Notes: a model not told the origin generated them from the sequence alone. DNA of 18,601 nt from Bacteroidales bacterium (GCA_900755985.1 CAAEIL010000190.1:1-18601); one strand, 5' to 3'; shown: positions 1 through 7,296, counted from the stretch's first letter. Made by a program: numbers and translations.

Positions 1-43
1 CGGCCATAGCTGAGGGATATAAAATTGAAGTTGGAGTTTCAGA

Positions 44-487
44 TTATTCGGCGACAACCTCGAAAGGTACGTCGACCGTAACGTCTTTGTGGAAGTTGAC
101 GTGTGCGGTATATTTGCCGACTTCTTTGACGGGCTGGTCGATGACAATAAGTTTGCGATCGACATTGTGCCCCAATTTTTCGAGGGCTTCGGCAATTTGA
201 ATAGCGTTGACCGAGCCGAATACGGTTCCAGTCGAGCTGGTTTTCGCACCGATAGTCAGCGAAACGCCTTGGAGAGCAGCGGCAGCTGCTTCTGCGTCGG
301 CCTTAATCTGTGCCAATTTATGTGCGCGCTGACGCTGATCTTCGGCAAGTACCTTAAGAGCCGAAGGAGTCGCGATTACACCTTTGCCGGTAGGGATAAG
401 GTAGTTGCGGCCATAACCATTTTTTACTTCAACGACGTCGTCCTTGTATCCAAGGCCGCGAACGTCTTCTTTGAGAATAATTTTCAT
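44..487 (-). CDS. rplI: 50S ribosomal protein bL9
   Basis: Ribosomal protein bL9 binds 23S rRNA near the base of the L1 stalk and spans neighbouring ribosomes through an elongated two-domain shape. The 147-residue product has the usual family length. The N-terminal rRNA-binding domain is unmistakable (MKIILKEDVRGLGYKDDVVEV, then GYGRNYLIPTGKGVIAT at about residues 24-40). It is followed by an Ala-rich connecting helix (about 45-75) and the C-terminal domain with GSVNAIQIAEAL (about 91-102). It is the last of three co-directional ribosomal genes, 23 nt after rpsR, and no separate promoter is visible, so it should be co-transcribed from the rpsF promoter. Any terminator would lie beyond the window edge. 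Identification is by sequence recognition and context, with no doubt about the family. Confidence 0.98.
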   Translation of the reverse strand: MKIILKEDVRGLGYKDDVVEVKNGYGRNYLIPTGKGVIATPSALKVLAEDQRQRAHKLAQIKADAEAAAAALQGVSLTIGAKTSSTGTVFGSVNAIQIAEALEKLGHNVDRKLIVIDQPVKEVGKYTAHVNFHKDVTVDVPFEVVAE

Positions 488-510
488 AAGGTTTCCTTGA
501 GCTTTAAGGG

Positions 511-780
511 TTATTTCATCAAGTCGGTTACGTAGGGCAGAAGTGCCAGATGGCGTGCACGTTTTACGGCCTGAGCCACACGGCGCTGAAATTTCAGCGA
601 AGTGCCGGTGATGCGGCGGGGAAGAATCTTGCCCTGTTCGTTGAGGAATTTTTTCAGGAACTCAGGGTCCTTATAGTCGACATATTTGATGCCTGCGCGT
701 TTGAAGCGGCAGTATTTCTTTTTCTTGACGTCGACCGACATCGGTGTGAGATAGCGGATTTCTGATTTTGTCTGTGCCAT
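511..780 (-). CDS. rpsR: 30S ribosomal protein bS18
   Basis: bS18 is a small-subunit protein that forms a heterodimer with bS6 on the platform of the 30S particle. The 89-residue product carries the family core: a Lys-rich segment KKKKYCRFKRAGI (about residues 19-31), then YVDYKDPEFLKKFLNEQGKILPRRITG, then the basic helix QRRVAQAVKRARHLALLPY. It starts 3 nt after the rpsF stop and is followed 23 nt later by rplI, which fits one operon. In a studied Flavobacterium ribosome, bS6, bS18 and bS21 together hide the anti-Shine-Dalgarno end of 16S rRNA. The lack of Shine-Dalgarno sites in this window agrees with that general biology, but the protein alone cannot prove it here. Confidence 0.98.
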   Translation of the reverse strand: MAQTKSEIRYLTPMSVDVKKKKYCRFKRAGIKYVDYKDPEFLKKFLNEQGKILPRRITGTSLKFQRRVAQAVKRARHLALLPYVTDLMK

Positions 781-783
781 GAT

Positions 784-1167
784 TTAGTCCTCCTTTGTTT
801 CTTCGGTTGCGGCTGCGGGTGCAGTTTCTACTTCTTTTTTAGCGCCTTTGAGGCTGCGACGTTTCTCGGCATACTGTGCTGCGTATTTGTCGAGACGGAA
901 TGTGAGGAAGCGGATTACGCGCTCGTCACGGCGATAGGCGGTTTCAAGTTTCTTGACGACGTCACCGGGAGCCTCGAATTCGAGGAGGCAATAGTATCCT
1001 GTTGACTTTTTCTGAATAGGATATGCGAGTTTGCGCATACCCCACTCTTCGGCGTTCACAACAGCGCCGCCGTTGTCGACGACTACTTTGCTGAACTTTT
1101 CTACCGCTTCCTTCATCTGAACATCAGACAAAACGGGAGTTAAAATGAAAACGGTTTCGTAACGCAT
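784..1167 (-). CDS. rpsF: 30S ribosomal protein bS6
   Basis: bS6 is the partner of bS18 on the 30S platform. The 127-residue product begins MRYETVFILTPVLSD, the typical first beta strand. It continues with EEWGMRKLAYPIQKKSTGYYCLLEF (about 41-65) and the end of the ferredoxin-like fold RRDERVIRFLTFRLDK (about 79-94). The C-terminal tail beyond about residue 105 is charged and low in complexity (EVETAPAAATEETKED), common in this phylum. It heads the rpsF-rpsR-rplI operon, with a good promoter about 85 nt upstream. The operon lacks ssb or priB between rpsF and rpsR, unlike that of Escherichia coli. The ATG at 1165-1167 is the only sensible start because it opens the conserved strand. Confidence 0.98.
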   Translation of the reverse strand: MRYETVFILTPVLSDVQMKEAVEKFSKVVVDNGGAVVNAEEWGMRKLAYPIQKKSTGYYCLLEFEAPGDVVKKLETAYRRDERVIRFLTFRLDKYAAQYAEKRRSLKGAKKEVETAPAAATEETKED

Positions 1168-1252
1168 TGTTTGGAGTTAAGCGATGGTTTATAATTAGTT
1201 GATTATTTGTTGATTTGAGCGCCGGCATAGAGTCGGACGTCCAAACCGAGCG

Positions 1253-1284
1253 CAAAGGTACGACTTTTTGCCGTCATTTCCAAA
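1253..1284 (-). promoter_or_regulatory. Promoter of rpsF-rpsR-rplI
   Basis: On the minus strand a -33 box TTTG (complement of 1281-1284) is followed after exactly 20 nt by a -7 box TACCTTTG (complement of 1253-1260). This matches the Bacteroidota primary sigma consensus TTTG / TAnnTTTG in sequence and spacing. Transcription should begin near 1246-1249, giving a leader of about 80 nt before the rpsF ATG. The leader holds two GC-rich self-complementary spots (GGACGTCC, GCCGGC). Confidence 0.85.
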
Positions 1285-1524
1285 CCCCAGCTTATTTTTT
1301 CCAAAATTTCTCGCAGGATCTTCCCAAAGTCTACTCGCAGAGCAGCCCCCGGAAAGAGCAGAAAGCCTCCGGAAATTATTCTCAGAAGATCTTCAAGGCA
1401 GCCCTATCTCACGACATCAAGAACTTTCATACAGTCTTTGAAAGACAGCCTTTTAGACGTTTTTAGTTAAAAGCATATAGAGGTCCTTTCTCAAGCGTGC
1501 CACCCTTTCCGCATTGAGTAATCG
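1285..1524. other. Intergenic stretch without a recognised gene
   Basis: No convincing gene is seen between the rpsF promoter and the hairpin at 1535-1580. Open frames here have no recognisable motif. The only structure I noticed is a short inverted repeat (GTCTTT at 1434-1439, AAAGAC at 1441-1446), too tightly spaced to form a good hairpin. The stretch probably holds upstream regulatory DNA for the ribosomal operon and trailing sequence of the small gene to its right. Confidence 0.5.
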
Positions 1525-1525
1525 T

Positions 1526-1580
1526 CAATATAAAAGCCGAGGCATCAATGACATGATCGACATGTCAAGATGCCTCGGCT
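1526..1580 (-). terminator. Long hairpin terminator, minus strand
   Basis: Arms AGCCGAGGCATC (1535-1546) and GATGCCTCGGCT (1569-1580) are perfect complements. An inner pair TGACATG (1549-1555) and CATGTCA (1561-1567) extends the stem to about 19 bp with a small bulge and a 5-nt loop. On the minus strand the stem is followed by TTTTATATT, so it is oriented to end transcription of the small gene at 1620-1772. The uridine tract is imperfect, so a pure structural role is also possible. Confidence 0.6.
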
Positions 1581-1619
1581 TAGGCTTGTCGCAAGCGGCA
1601 CAGAGCGCCGCTCCTGAGG

Positions 1620-1772
1620 TCAGTTAAGGATGATGCTGCCCACAGGTGCCGGTGAATACACACGGGCAAACTGCTTCAGGAATGCTATAGTCTGTGCCTT
1701 GGGACCACATGATTCTTTTTCGGGCGCTGTCATAGTCTGTGACATTAGTTGACGAGTAGAAATTTTCTTCAT
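1620..1772 (-). CDS. Small hypothetical protein, 50 residues
   Basis: I do not recognise this family with certainty. I chose the ATG at 1770-1772, giving a 50-residue product that begins MKKISTRQLMSQ and ends with FARVYSPAPVGSIILN. An upstream in-frame start at 1814 would add 14 residues of AT-rich, unlikely sequence. The product has no signal peptide, no membrane segment and one Cys (about residue 22). The middle (TIAFLKQFARVY) looks like an amphipathic helix. A strong hairpin with a following T-rich tract lies 40 nt past the stop, which supports a genuine transcription unit. No good TTTG / TAnnTTTG promoter was found upstream. From memory, short Bacteroidales proteins with an MKKIST start and a FLxxFAR stretch exist, but I cannot name a function. 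Confidence 0.55.
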   Translation of the reverse strand: MKKISTRQLMSQTMTAPEKESCGPKAQTIAFLKQFARVYSPAPVGSIILN

Positions 1773-1978
1773 AGGCAATAAGAGATTTTTAGTTAATACA
1801 TTATAATAACGCAACTACCGGTCGAATATTTTATCGGACAGGAATATTTTTCGACAGCTTCATTACCCACACCTGCCTTACATGCCACAAGCATGTTTAC
1901 CGAAAAGGCAAATACGTAGCCATGCGCTGATTTATTGCCTTTCAAATCATAAAAATCATTAAATAGACACCCCAAAGC

Positions 1979-2009
1979 ATTGCAGGTCCGATAATTTGTA
2001 TTAACTTTG
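1979..2009 (+). promoter_or_regulatory. Probable promoter of the sigma factor gene
   Basis: A good -7 box TAACTTTG lies at 2002-2009. A partial -33 box ATTG lies at 1979-1982, separated by 19 nt. Transcription would begin near 2013-2016, leaving an AT-rich leader of about 150 nt before the ATG at 2167, which is long for this window. Confidence 0.6.
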
Positions 2010-2166
2010 CAATGATAAGCGGTCGGCCGACAATGCCCCACGCCTCAAATGATTCACATAGGACAAAGTCCAATTATTATTTACAACCAACTTATTATCA
2101 ACAATTTAAAACACCATTTGCCTATTGCCTGATTCTACTCAAACGATTTAACACTGAATTAGAACA

Positions 2167-2757
2167 ATGCAAAATTACACTGACCGCACAGACGACCAGC
2201 TGATTGAAGCTTTTGCCTGCGGAGACAACCGTGCGTTCGACAACTTGCTCGAACGTCATCAGAGCCGTGTTTATAATTATATATTCTCGATACTGAAAGA
2301 CTCCACCCTTGCCGACGACGCTTTTCAGGAGACATTCGTAAAGGCAATAACGACTATCAAACAAGGACGCTATAGCTCGGACGGCAAATTCTCGTCCTGG
2401 ATTATACGCATCGCTCACAACATTGTCATAGACCATTACCGTCAGACCAAAAACGAATCGTCTGTCTCGGCTTCGCAGCCCGATTACGACATCCTCAACC
2501 GACGCGAACTTGCCGATGACACCATCGAAGATATTCTTGTCGACAATGCAATACGCGATGACGTCAGGCACCTTATCCGCGCCCTCCCCTACGAACAACG
2601 TATGGTTTTGGTGATGCGCTATTACCGCGAGCTATCCTTCAAGGAAATAGCCGAGAAAACCGGTGTATCCATTAACACCGCCCTTGGCCGAATGCGCTAT
2701 GCCATCCTCAACCTGCGCCGTATGGCCCGCGAGAATCACATCGAGCTCACCCGTTGA
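2167..2757 (+). CDS. ECF-type sigma-70 family RNA polymerase sigma factor
   Basis: The 196-residue product has the two-domain build of extracytoplasmic-function sigma factors, which redirect RNA polymerase to a small regulon. Region 2 covers about residues 11-93: helices around AFDNLLERHQSRVYNYIF, the core-binding DDAFQETFVKA at 50-60, and the -10 recognition segment FSSWIIRIAHNIVIDHYRQ. An acidic linker (about 94-130) leads to region 4 (about 131-186), whose helix-turn-helix reads ELSFKEIAEKTGVSINTALG. The length is normal. No anti-sigma or transducer gene sits next to it, so it may be regulated by transcription or by a distant partner. It stands alone, with its own promoter and a strong terminator. 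The exact ECF group and its target genes cannot be told from the sequence. Confidence 0.93.
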   Translation: MQNYTDRTDDQLIEAFACGDNRAFDNLLERHQSRVYNYIFSILKDSTLADDAFQETFVKAITTIKQGRYSSDGKFSSWIIRIAHNIVIDHYRQTKNESSVSASQPDYDILNRRELADDTIEDILVDNAIRDDVRHLIRALPYEQRMVLVMRYYRELSFKEIAEKTGVSINTALGRMRYAILNLRRMARENHIELTR

Positions 2758-2815
2758 GACATAATCATTATTAAATGTAGTATAGTCACGAACCTCACAA
2801 TAACTACAATTATCG

Positions 2816-2847
2816 AAATCCGGAGCCACCCTCCGGATTTTTTATTT
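2816..2847 (+). terminator. Rho-independent terminator of the sigma factor gene
   Basis: A perfect 10-bp stem (AAATCCGGAG at 2816-2825, CTCCGGATTT at 2831-2840) closes a 5-nt loop CCACC and runs into a T-rich tract TTTATTT. It lies about 60 nt after the sigma factor stop. The A-rich left arm means it could also work for transcripts from the other side. Confidence 0.92.
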
Positions 2848-2954
2848 ACTCTCTGGTATAAGCACGATACAAGCTTTGGCCTGAAGCATACTCCCAAAGG
2901 CATCCCTGACGGGACTCATTCACAAGGAAAATACCGAGGCATACAAATTAACAA

Positions 2955-2989
2955 GCAGTGCCACTCCAAATTCTAAGGCGTGGCACTGC
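2955..2989 (-). terminator. Hairpin terminator downstream of the C10 peptidase
   Basis: Arms GCAGTGCCAC (2955-2964) and GTGGCACTGC (2980-2989) form a 10-bp stem with a 15-nt loop. Read on the minus strand the stem is followed by TTGTTAATTT, a loose T-rich tract. It lies about 50 nt past the stop of the minus-strand peptidase region and is the likely transcript end. A second, smaller hairpin lies between it and the stop. Confidence 0.6.
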
Positions 2990-2999
2990 GGGATAGTTG

Positions 3000-3016
3000 A
3001 CCGAGCGAGGCTCGGT
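3000..3016. repeat. Small inverted repeat next to the peptidase stop
   Basis: ACCGAGC (3000-3006) and GCTCGGT (3010-3016) form a 7-bp stem with a 3-nt loop. There is no T tract on either side, so it is probably a 3-prime-end stabilising hairpin rather than a terminator. Confidence 0.5.
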
Positions 3017-3040
3017 AGTAATTTCTAAACCAGACGAATT

Positions 3041-4111
3041 TTAGCGGACGAGAACCTTGTTGGTTTTGTGTCCGACGCGGCGGATATAAATGCCGGGGAT
3101 GAGATGGTCAGCGTCCACGATGATACCTTGGAGGTTATAGAACACAGGTGTAGCATTTTCGTCTTCGGTTTCGATGACACCGATGCCGTCAGTGGTCTTG
3201 CCCTTGTAGCGATAGTATGCCAGACCTTGCGAACAGGTATTGGCCCATATATTGGCAGTAGTGCTCTCGTCTGTAAGCGCTACACAGACTTTGGTGATTC
3301 GCTGGGCATTGGTGGCCGGTCCAAAGCCGTCTGCAGGAAGTGCGCAGATAGGAGCAATAACATCTGTGACTCCTCCGGTGATGTTGATAAGATGCATCTG
3401 ACCACCTTGGCCCGGGTTAACATTACTATTGTAGCCGCTGGCGGCTGCATAGGTCTTTTCGCCGAAAGCGAAAGGAATGAAGTCGTTACCGTAGTTTTTA
3501 TAACCGATGACATTGTCTCCGAGGGCTTCGATGTATGTGCCGTCGGCGTTGTAGTGAGTTGGAGCAGTGTTCATGCGGGTATGCCAGAAGCTGCCGTCTG
3601 CGTTGACGAAGACGCGTGCCGTGCCGCGGCCATCGCTGCCGTTTACGCCGAGGTCGCTGCCATTCTTTTTCTTAAGGACGATGGTGTTGACTGTCGGGTC
3701 AACAGTGCCGTTGGCAACATTGAAGTAATATACCTTGGCCGAGCCGAGAGCCGAGATGTAGATACGGCCTTCGGTCCAAGTACCGGAGACGGAAACCGCG
3801 CCACCGGCTTCAAGATTGTCGAGAGCCCCGGCGGGAAGAGTCAGAACGGCATTAGGTGCTTCATCGTCATTGTTCCAGCAATAAACACGAATCTGTTGGT
3901 TGGCTGTGGCTATATTGGTGGCGATAAGTTTGCCGTCGAAAATTTCGATATCAGAGAGTTTGAAGAGTGTTGTGGATAAGCCTTCGGTTGAAACCGTACC
4001 GGTTTTTAAGCCGGTAAAGGCGTTGAGGACGGTGATAGTGGGTTGGGAAGAAGCGGCTCCGTTGAGGACATAAAGCTTGCCGTTGTAGTAGGCAATCGAA
4101 CGTACGGGCAT
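3041..4111 (-). CDS. C-terminal part of secreted C10 peptidase (frameshifted): propeller-like region and sorting tail
   Basis: This frame is the missing C-terminal third of the C10 peptidase gene to its right. Coding sense continues upstream of the ATG at 4111 to about 4204 (EFNDDITAENVEQVWISSEN, then NAGKLDWHSAS), so this ATG is not a natural start. The 356 residues contain repeats of strand-rich sequence such as RSIAYYNGKLYVLNG, DIEIFDGKLIATNI and QIRVYCWNNDD, as in propeller-like domains of Bacteroidales surface proteins (DUF4623-like by memory). The last 30 or so residues (ATPVFYNLQGIIVDADHLIP, then GIYIRRVGHKTNKVLVR) have the YNLQG...GIYI...KVLV pattern of type IX secretion C-terminal tails. 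Alone this half would lack any export signal. Expression as a separate protein seems unlikely. Confidence 0.75.
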   Translation of the reverse strand: MPVRSIAYYNGKLYVLNGAASSQPTITVLNAFTGLKTGTVSTEGLSTTLFKLSDIEIFDGKLIATNIATANQQIRVYCWNNDDEAPNAVLTLPAGALDNLEAGGAVSVSGTWTEGRIYISALGSAKVYYFNVANGTVDPTVNTIVLKKKNGSDLGVNGSDGRGTARVFVNADGSFWHTRMNTAPTHYNADGTYIEALGDNVIGYKNYGNDFIPFAFGEKTYAAASGYNSNVNPGQGGQMHLINITGGVTDVIAPICALPADGFGPATNAQRITKVCVALTDESTTANIWANTCSQGLAYYRYKGKTTDGIGVIETEDENATPVFYNLQGIIVDADHLIPGIYIRRVGHKTNKVLVR

Positions 4112-6906
4112 AGTGCTGGCGGAATGCCAGTCGAGCTTGCCTGCATTTTCTGACGAAATCCATACCTGCTCGACATTCTCGGCAGTGATGTCATCATTGA
4201 ATTCGGTCCTGGTTGTGGGTCTTGAGTGACGATTGTGCCATCCCAGCTTGTGCGCAAGGTGGCTGTGGCATCGTCGGCATTGTCGGCCGAAAGTGTCAGC
4301 ACGGGGTATTCGCCGTTGGTAGCGATGGTGGGGCGGTAGGTAATGTCAATGGAGCCGCCTTCGGCGGGAAGTTCGGTGACTGAAAGGTTAATGTCGGCGG
4401 AGTTATAACCGGCGACTTTGACACTGATGGGTGATGTGACGTTGGCGGTCTCAACCTTTGCAGTGCGTGTGATGTAACCCTGATTTTTGAATTCAGTATT
4501 TGTGGCTGTGGCCGAGAACCAGTATTGCTTCGAATCGAGAGTAATTGTGCCTTTGGTGACAGGGATATCACGCTTTTTGACGGTGACATAGAAATCGGCG
4601 CCGTTCATAAGTTGACTTTCACCTGCAGCATCATTATAGATGAAGGCAAGGTAATATTCACCCTCGGCAAGGTCGTCGGGAACGTTCATCGACAAGGTAA
4701 CAGACTTGTGTGCGCCTGCAGAGACAGTAACCGAGACGGGGTCGGTGACTGTCTCTTTGAGGACGGTGAGTTCGGAACCGTCATCGATACACAATGCGGC
4801 GTATATTGGCATGGTTGTGGTAACTGTGCCCTGATTGAGGACTTCGCCGACAATTTCGTTGGCCTGCCCGGCATAGAATACAGGATTTTCGACATCGTAA
4901 GCTACCACAACGCTCGACGGGTCGCCCGATAGCGAAGGGTCGTCGGGTTGCGTGCCTGAACCTTTGACAACTTTGACAATGTAGTTATCATCGTTTATCA
5001 TGCCGTATGCCACAGGCGTGTCAACCATAAAGCCGAGATAGTAGTTGCCCTCGGGCACCCAGGAGGGAATTTCTATGGGGAAGTCAAAATACTTGCTCTC
5101 GCCGTCTTTGATATTGATGTCTACAGATGTTGTGGGAAAATTCTCAATTTCGTAGAGGTAACCTGGGTCTTCGGGGTCTTCGTAAAGGAGGGCGAGGTAT
5201 ATTTTCGTATTGACGTCACGTCCTTCGTTACATTCGATACGGGCATGTACGTTGTAGCTGTTGCCGGTTTCGAAAGTAAGATCTGTGTCGTCGAGGTAAG
5301 CAAAGGTAGTTTCGGGGGGACGAACATCTCGTCCGCCTTCGATGGTGATGTCGCTGCCATTTACAGTAAGTGTCAGCGACTCGATACCTGAGGTTTCGAC
5401 CCAATAGGGCATATATGTCCAGTTCTGGTCACCGGAGACTTTGTAAACGGGACGCACTGCGTAGACACCGTTGGCTATGCCCGACGGCACATTGAAGTAC
5501 AACTGCGAAACGCCGTAGTTGGCCTGGAACTTCTTGTTATTGCCTATTGTGACGTACGACTTGGCGCCTGTGGCCTGGTTTTTAAGTTCGACGCCGTATG
5601 AGAAGGTACCCTCCCAGGGTGACATATTGTAGAAACCGTTTGAGGCCATCTCGTCACCGGCGATAAGTGTGATTGCGCGTCCGGATGCTGTGCCGTACAG
5701 GTAGCCTTCAACTGACATATATGGTTTTTGCTTGACGGAGCCGCTGACAGGAAGGCGCATGTCGAGGATTGCGTCCTGATTGTAGTTGAAGCCGCCCGAG
5801 CCTCCTCCGGCGCCGAGAGCATCGGGTTCAAGGGCATTGAGCGAGAAGTAACCGTCGCTGGTGCCGCTCCAGCCCCAGTTGATGTGGAAGAAGCCGTCGG
5901 ACGATCGATAGCCGTCGCAGATGAAACAATGGCCTCCCAGATCGCCAATGCCGCCGTAAATGATGGGACCATTTTTTAGGTTGTCGTATATCATGGAAGC
6001 CCATTCCTTGGAGGTATAGTGGTCGCGGTAGAGGTAACGCATCCCCTTGTCATAACCAAAGTTGTTGACAAGAGCAGGTATCATGTCGCTGGAAATTGCA
6101 GCAGAACCACCTTCGTCGTCTCCTCCGTAGTTCATCTTTATCGAGTAGCCTACGGTTTTCATCAGCGATGCGATGGCGTTGCGCTGTGCAGCTGTTCCAC
6201 TTGTTGCGGAAGGATAGTTAAGGAGCATGTTATTCCAGTCAAATGTCACGGCTAAAGACGACGACAGAGTGGACTCGTTGTTTTCCCATTCATATGATAT
6301 GGAGCCGGTTCCCGCCGACGGGTATTTGTAGTAGTACATGGCCTGAGCCATTGCCGTAGCTACGCAGCCCGTATAGGTCTTGGAGCCGTTAAAGTCGGGG
6401 CACTGGTCATTGTAGGGGGCAGCCTGATCCCAGGTGGTCTTTACCATAGGAGAGATGTCAGCCTTTCCGGCAATATCAGTGGGCGCTTTTCGCACAGCCT
6501 TAGGTCCGAGAGCTTTCCGTGGGTTATTCACTGCCCATGCAATCTGACGCCCGTACTCGCCGAGCCACCAGCGGGCCGTGGGGTTGAGCTGATTCTCTGA
6601 GCTCACCGGTTTGTCGGTGTAGCCCAACAGGGGAAGTGCCGAGTCATCGCCACTGACAAAAAAAGTGCTTTTGTCGTTGGTGAAAGCATAATAGGTAACG
6701 ATGTCACCTGTGCGTCCGGTAGCAATCAGGCGCGGATTAGCACCATGCAGGACTGCGGCATTTCGCGGGCCATCGGATGATGTGAGGCGTTGCAGGGCCT
6801 CGTCGGCGCTGAGCTGACGCGCGCCGGCGCCGACTGCGCTCACAACAATGAGCAGGCCGGCCATGAGTTGTCTCGAAAGGCAAGCTCCTAATTTAATAGT
6901 CTTCAA
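4006..6906 (-). CDS. Secreted peptidase C10 (streptopain-like cysteine protease) with Ig-like modules, frameshifted near its 3-prime third
   Basis: This is a papain-fold cysteine protease of MEROPS family C10. A signal peptide (about residues 1-29, LLIVVSAVGAGA) precedes a Spi-type propeptide (about 32-140). The catalytic domain (about 150-385) shows the nucleophile in YTGCVATAMAQAMYYYKYP (Cys181), the catalytic His in LGGHCFICDGY (His326) and the typical INWGWSGTSDGYFSLNAL (about 342-359). After this come beta-rich repeats with CARDB/Ig-like character (two similar units near 530-660 and 680-800) and another beta module to about 890. True coding sense stops near residue 900: the final 65 or so residues are Ser/Pro/Thr-rich out-of-frame sequence, while the proper continuation lies in the minus-strand frame ending at 3041. 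The intact product would be about 1288 residues. The start is TTG (6904-6906); the next ATG would spoil the signal peptide. An extracellular or surface protease role is inferred. Confidence 0.85.
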   Translation of the reverse strand: MKTIKLGACLSRQLMAGLLIVVSAVGAGARQLSADEALQRLTSSDGPRNAAVLHGANPRLIATGRTGDIVTYYAFTNDKSTFFVSGDDSALPLLGYTDKPVSSENQLNPTARWWLGEYGRQIAWAVNNPRKALGPKAVRKAPTDIAGKADISPMVKTTWDQAAPYNDQCPDFNGSKTYTGCVATAMAQAMYYYKYPSAGTGSISYEWENNESTLSSSLAVTFDWNNMLLNYPSATSGTAAQRNAIASLMKTVGYSIKMNYGGDDEGGSAAISSDMIPALVNNFGYDKGMRYLYRDHYTSKEWASMIYDNLKNGPIIYGGIGDLGGHCFICDGYRSSDGFFHINWGWSGTSDGYFSLNALEPDALGAGGGSGGFNYNQDAILDMRLPVSGSVKQKPYMSVEGYLYGTASGRAITLIAGDEMASNGFYNMSPWEGTFSYGVELKNQATGAKSYVTIGNNKKFQANYGVSQLYFNVPSGIANGVYAVRPVYKVSGDQNWTYMPYWVETSGIESLTLTVNGSDITIEGGRDVRPPETTFAYLDDTDLTFETGNSYNVHARIECNEGRDVNTKIYLALLYEDPEDPGYLYEIENFPTTSVDINIKDGESKYFDFPIEIPSWVPEGNYYLGFMVDTPVAYGMINDDNYIVKVVKGSGTQPDDPSLSGDPSSVVVAYDVENPVFYAGQANEIVGEVLNQGTVTTTMPIYAALCIDDGSELTVLKETVTDPVSVTVSAGAHKSVTLSMNVPDDLAEGEYYLAFIYNDAAGESQLMNGADFYVTVKKRDIPVTKGTITLDSKQYWFSATATNTEFKNQGYITRTAKVETANVTSPISVKVAGYNSADINLSVTELPAEGGSIDITYRPTIATNGEYPVLTLSADNADDATATLRTSWDGTIVTQDPQPGPNSMMTSLPRMSSRYGFRQKMQASSTGIPPALCPYVRLPTTTASFMSSTEPLLPNPLSPSSTPLPA

Positions 6907-6955
6907 GGTTATTGAATATAAAGTTATTAAAAAGTGATTAGTTAGGATTTACCGA

Positions 6956-6963
6956 CAAAATTA
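6956..6963 (-). promoter_or_regulatory. Possible -7 box for the C10 peptidase gene
   Basis: The minus strand reads TAATTTTG, matching TAnnTTTG, about 50 nt before the TTG start. No TTTG lies at the right distance upstream; the region is AT-rich with only a T-run there. Chance is a real alternative in such AT-rich DNA. Confidence 0.35.
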
Positions 6964-7094
6964 CGTATAAATTAATAAAAATTAAAACTTTTCAAAAGGA
7001 AAGTAACTATTCATACATTTTCCGGGCATTTTGACACTCATTTTGTTACATTTTATACACATTCCGGTTTTGCATTTAGTTTGGCCCAACATAT

Positions 7095-7166
7095 AATAAT
7101 AGAAACATCTTATAAATAATAGAAACATATAATATATGTAGAAAATAATATAATATATGTAGAAAA
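7095..7166. repeat. AT-rich short direct repeats
   Basis: Two pairs of direct repeats lie side by side. AATAATAGAAACAT occurs at 7095-7108 and 7115-7128 (period 20). ATAATATATGTAGAAAA occurs at 7129-7145 and 7150-7166 (period 21). The two units share the AATA...AGAAA theme. A spacing of about two helical turns would suit repeated protein binding on one face of DNA, but slippage is a simpler explanation. The surrounding 6907-7259 has no coding sense that I can see. Confidence 0.6.
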
Positions 7167-7259
7167 GATCTAAGTATTTCTTTCATAAAAATAGTTCAAA
7201 CCATATCACACTCGCTATCAGGCACGCTCCGCTATAATCGCAAGATTTTTCATCAAATT

Positions 7260-7291
7260 TTTGTGTATTTAAACCCAATGCATTAAATTTG
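7260..7291 (+). promoter_or_regulatory. Canonical promoter without a downstream CDS
   Basis: A -33 box TTTG (7260-7263), a 20-nt spacer and a -7 box TAAATTTG (7284-7291) form one of the best consensus promoters in the window. Transcription should start near 7295-7298. The next thing in its path is not a convincing gene but a hairpin-rich stretch that ends in a terminator. Confidence 0.75.
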
Positions 7292-7296
7292 CGTTA

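Noticed and set aside
1793..2041. 82-codon minus-strand ORF between the small gene and the sigma factor
   Set aside because: Composition is unlike a protein family I know, and it overlaps the sigma factor promoter.
3068..3979. 303-codon plus-strand ORF opposite the peptidase
   Set aside because: It is the mirror of a well-supported minus-strand coding frame, with no motif of its own.
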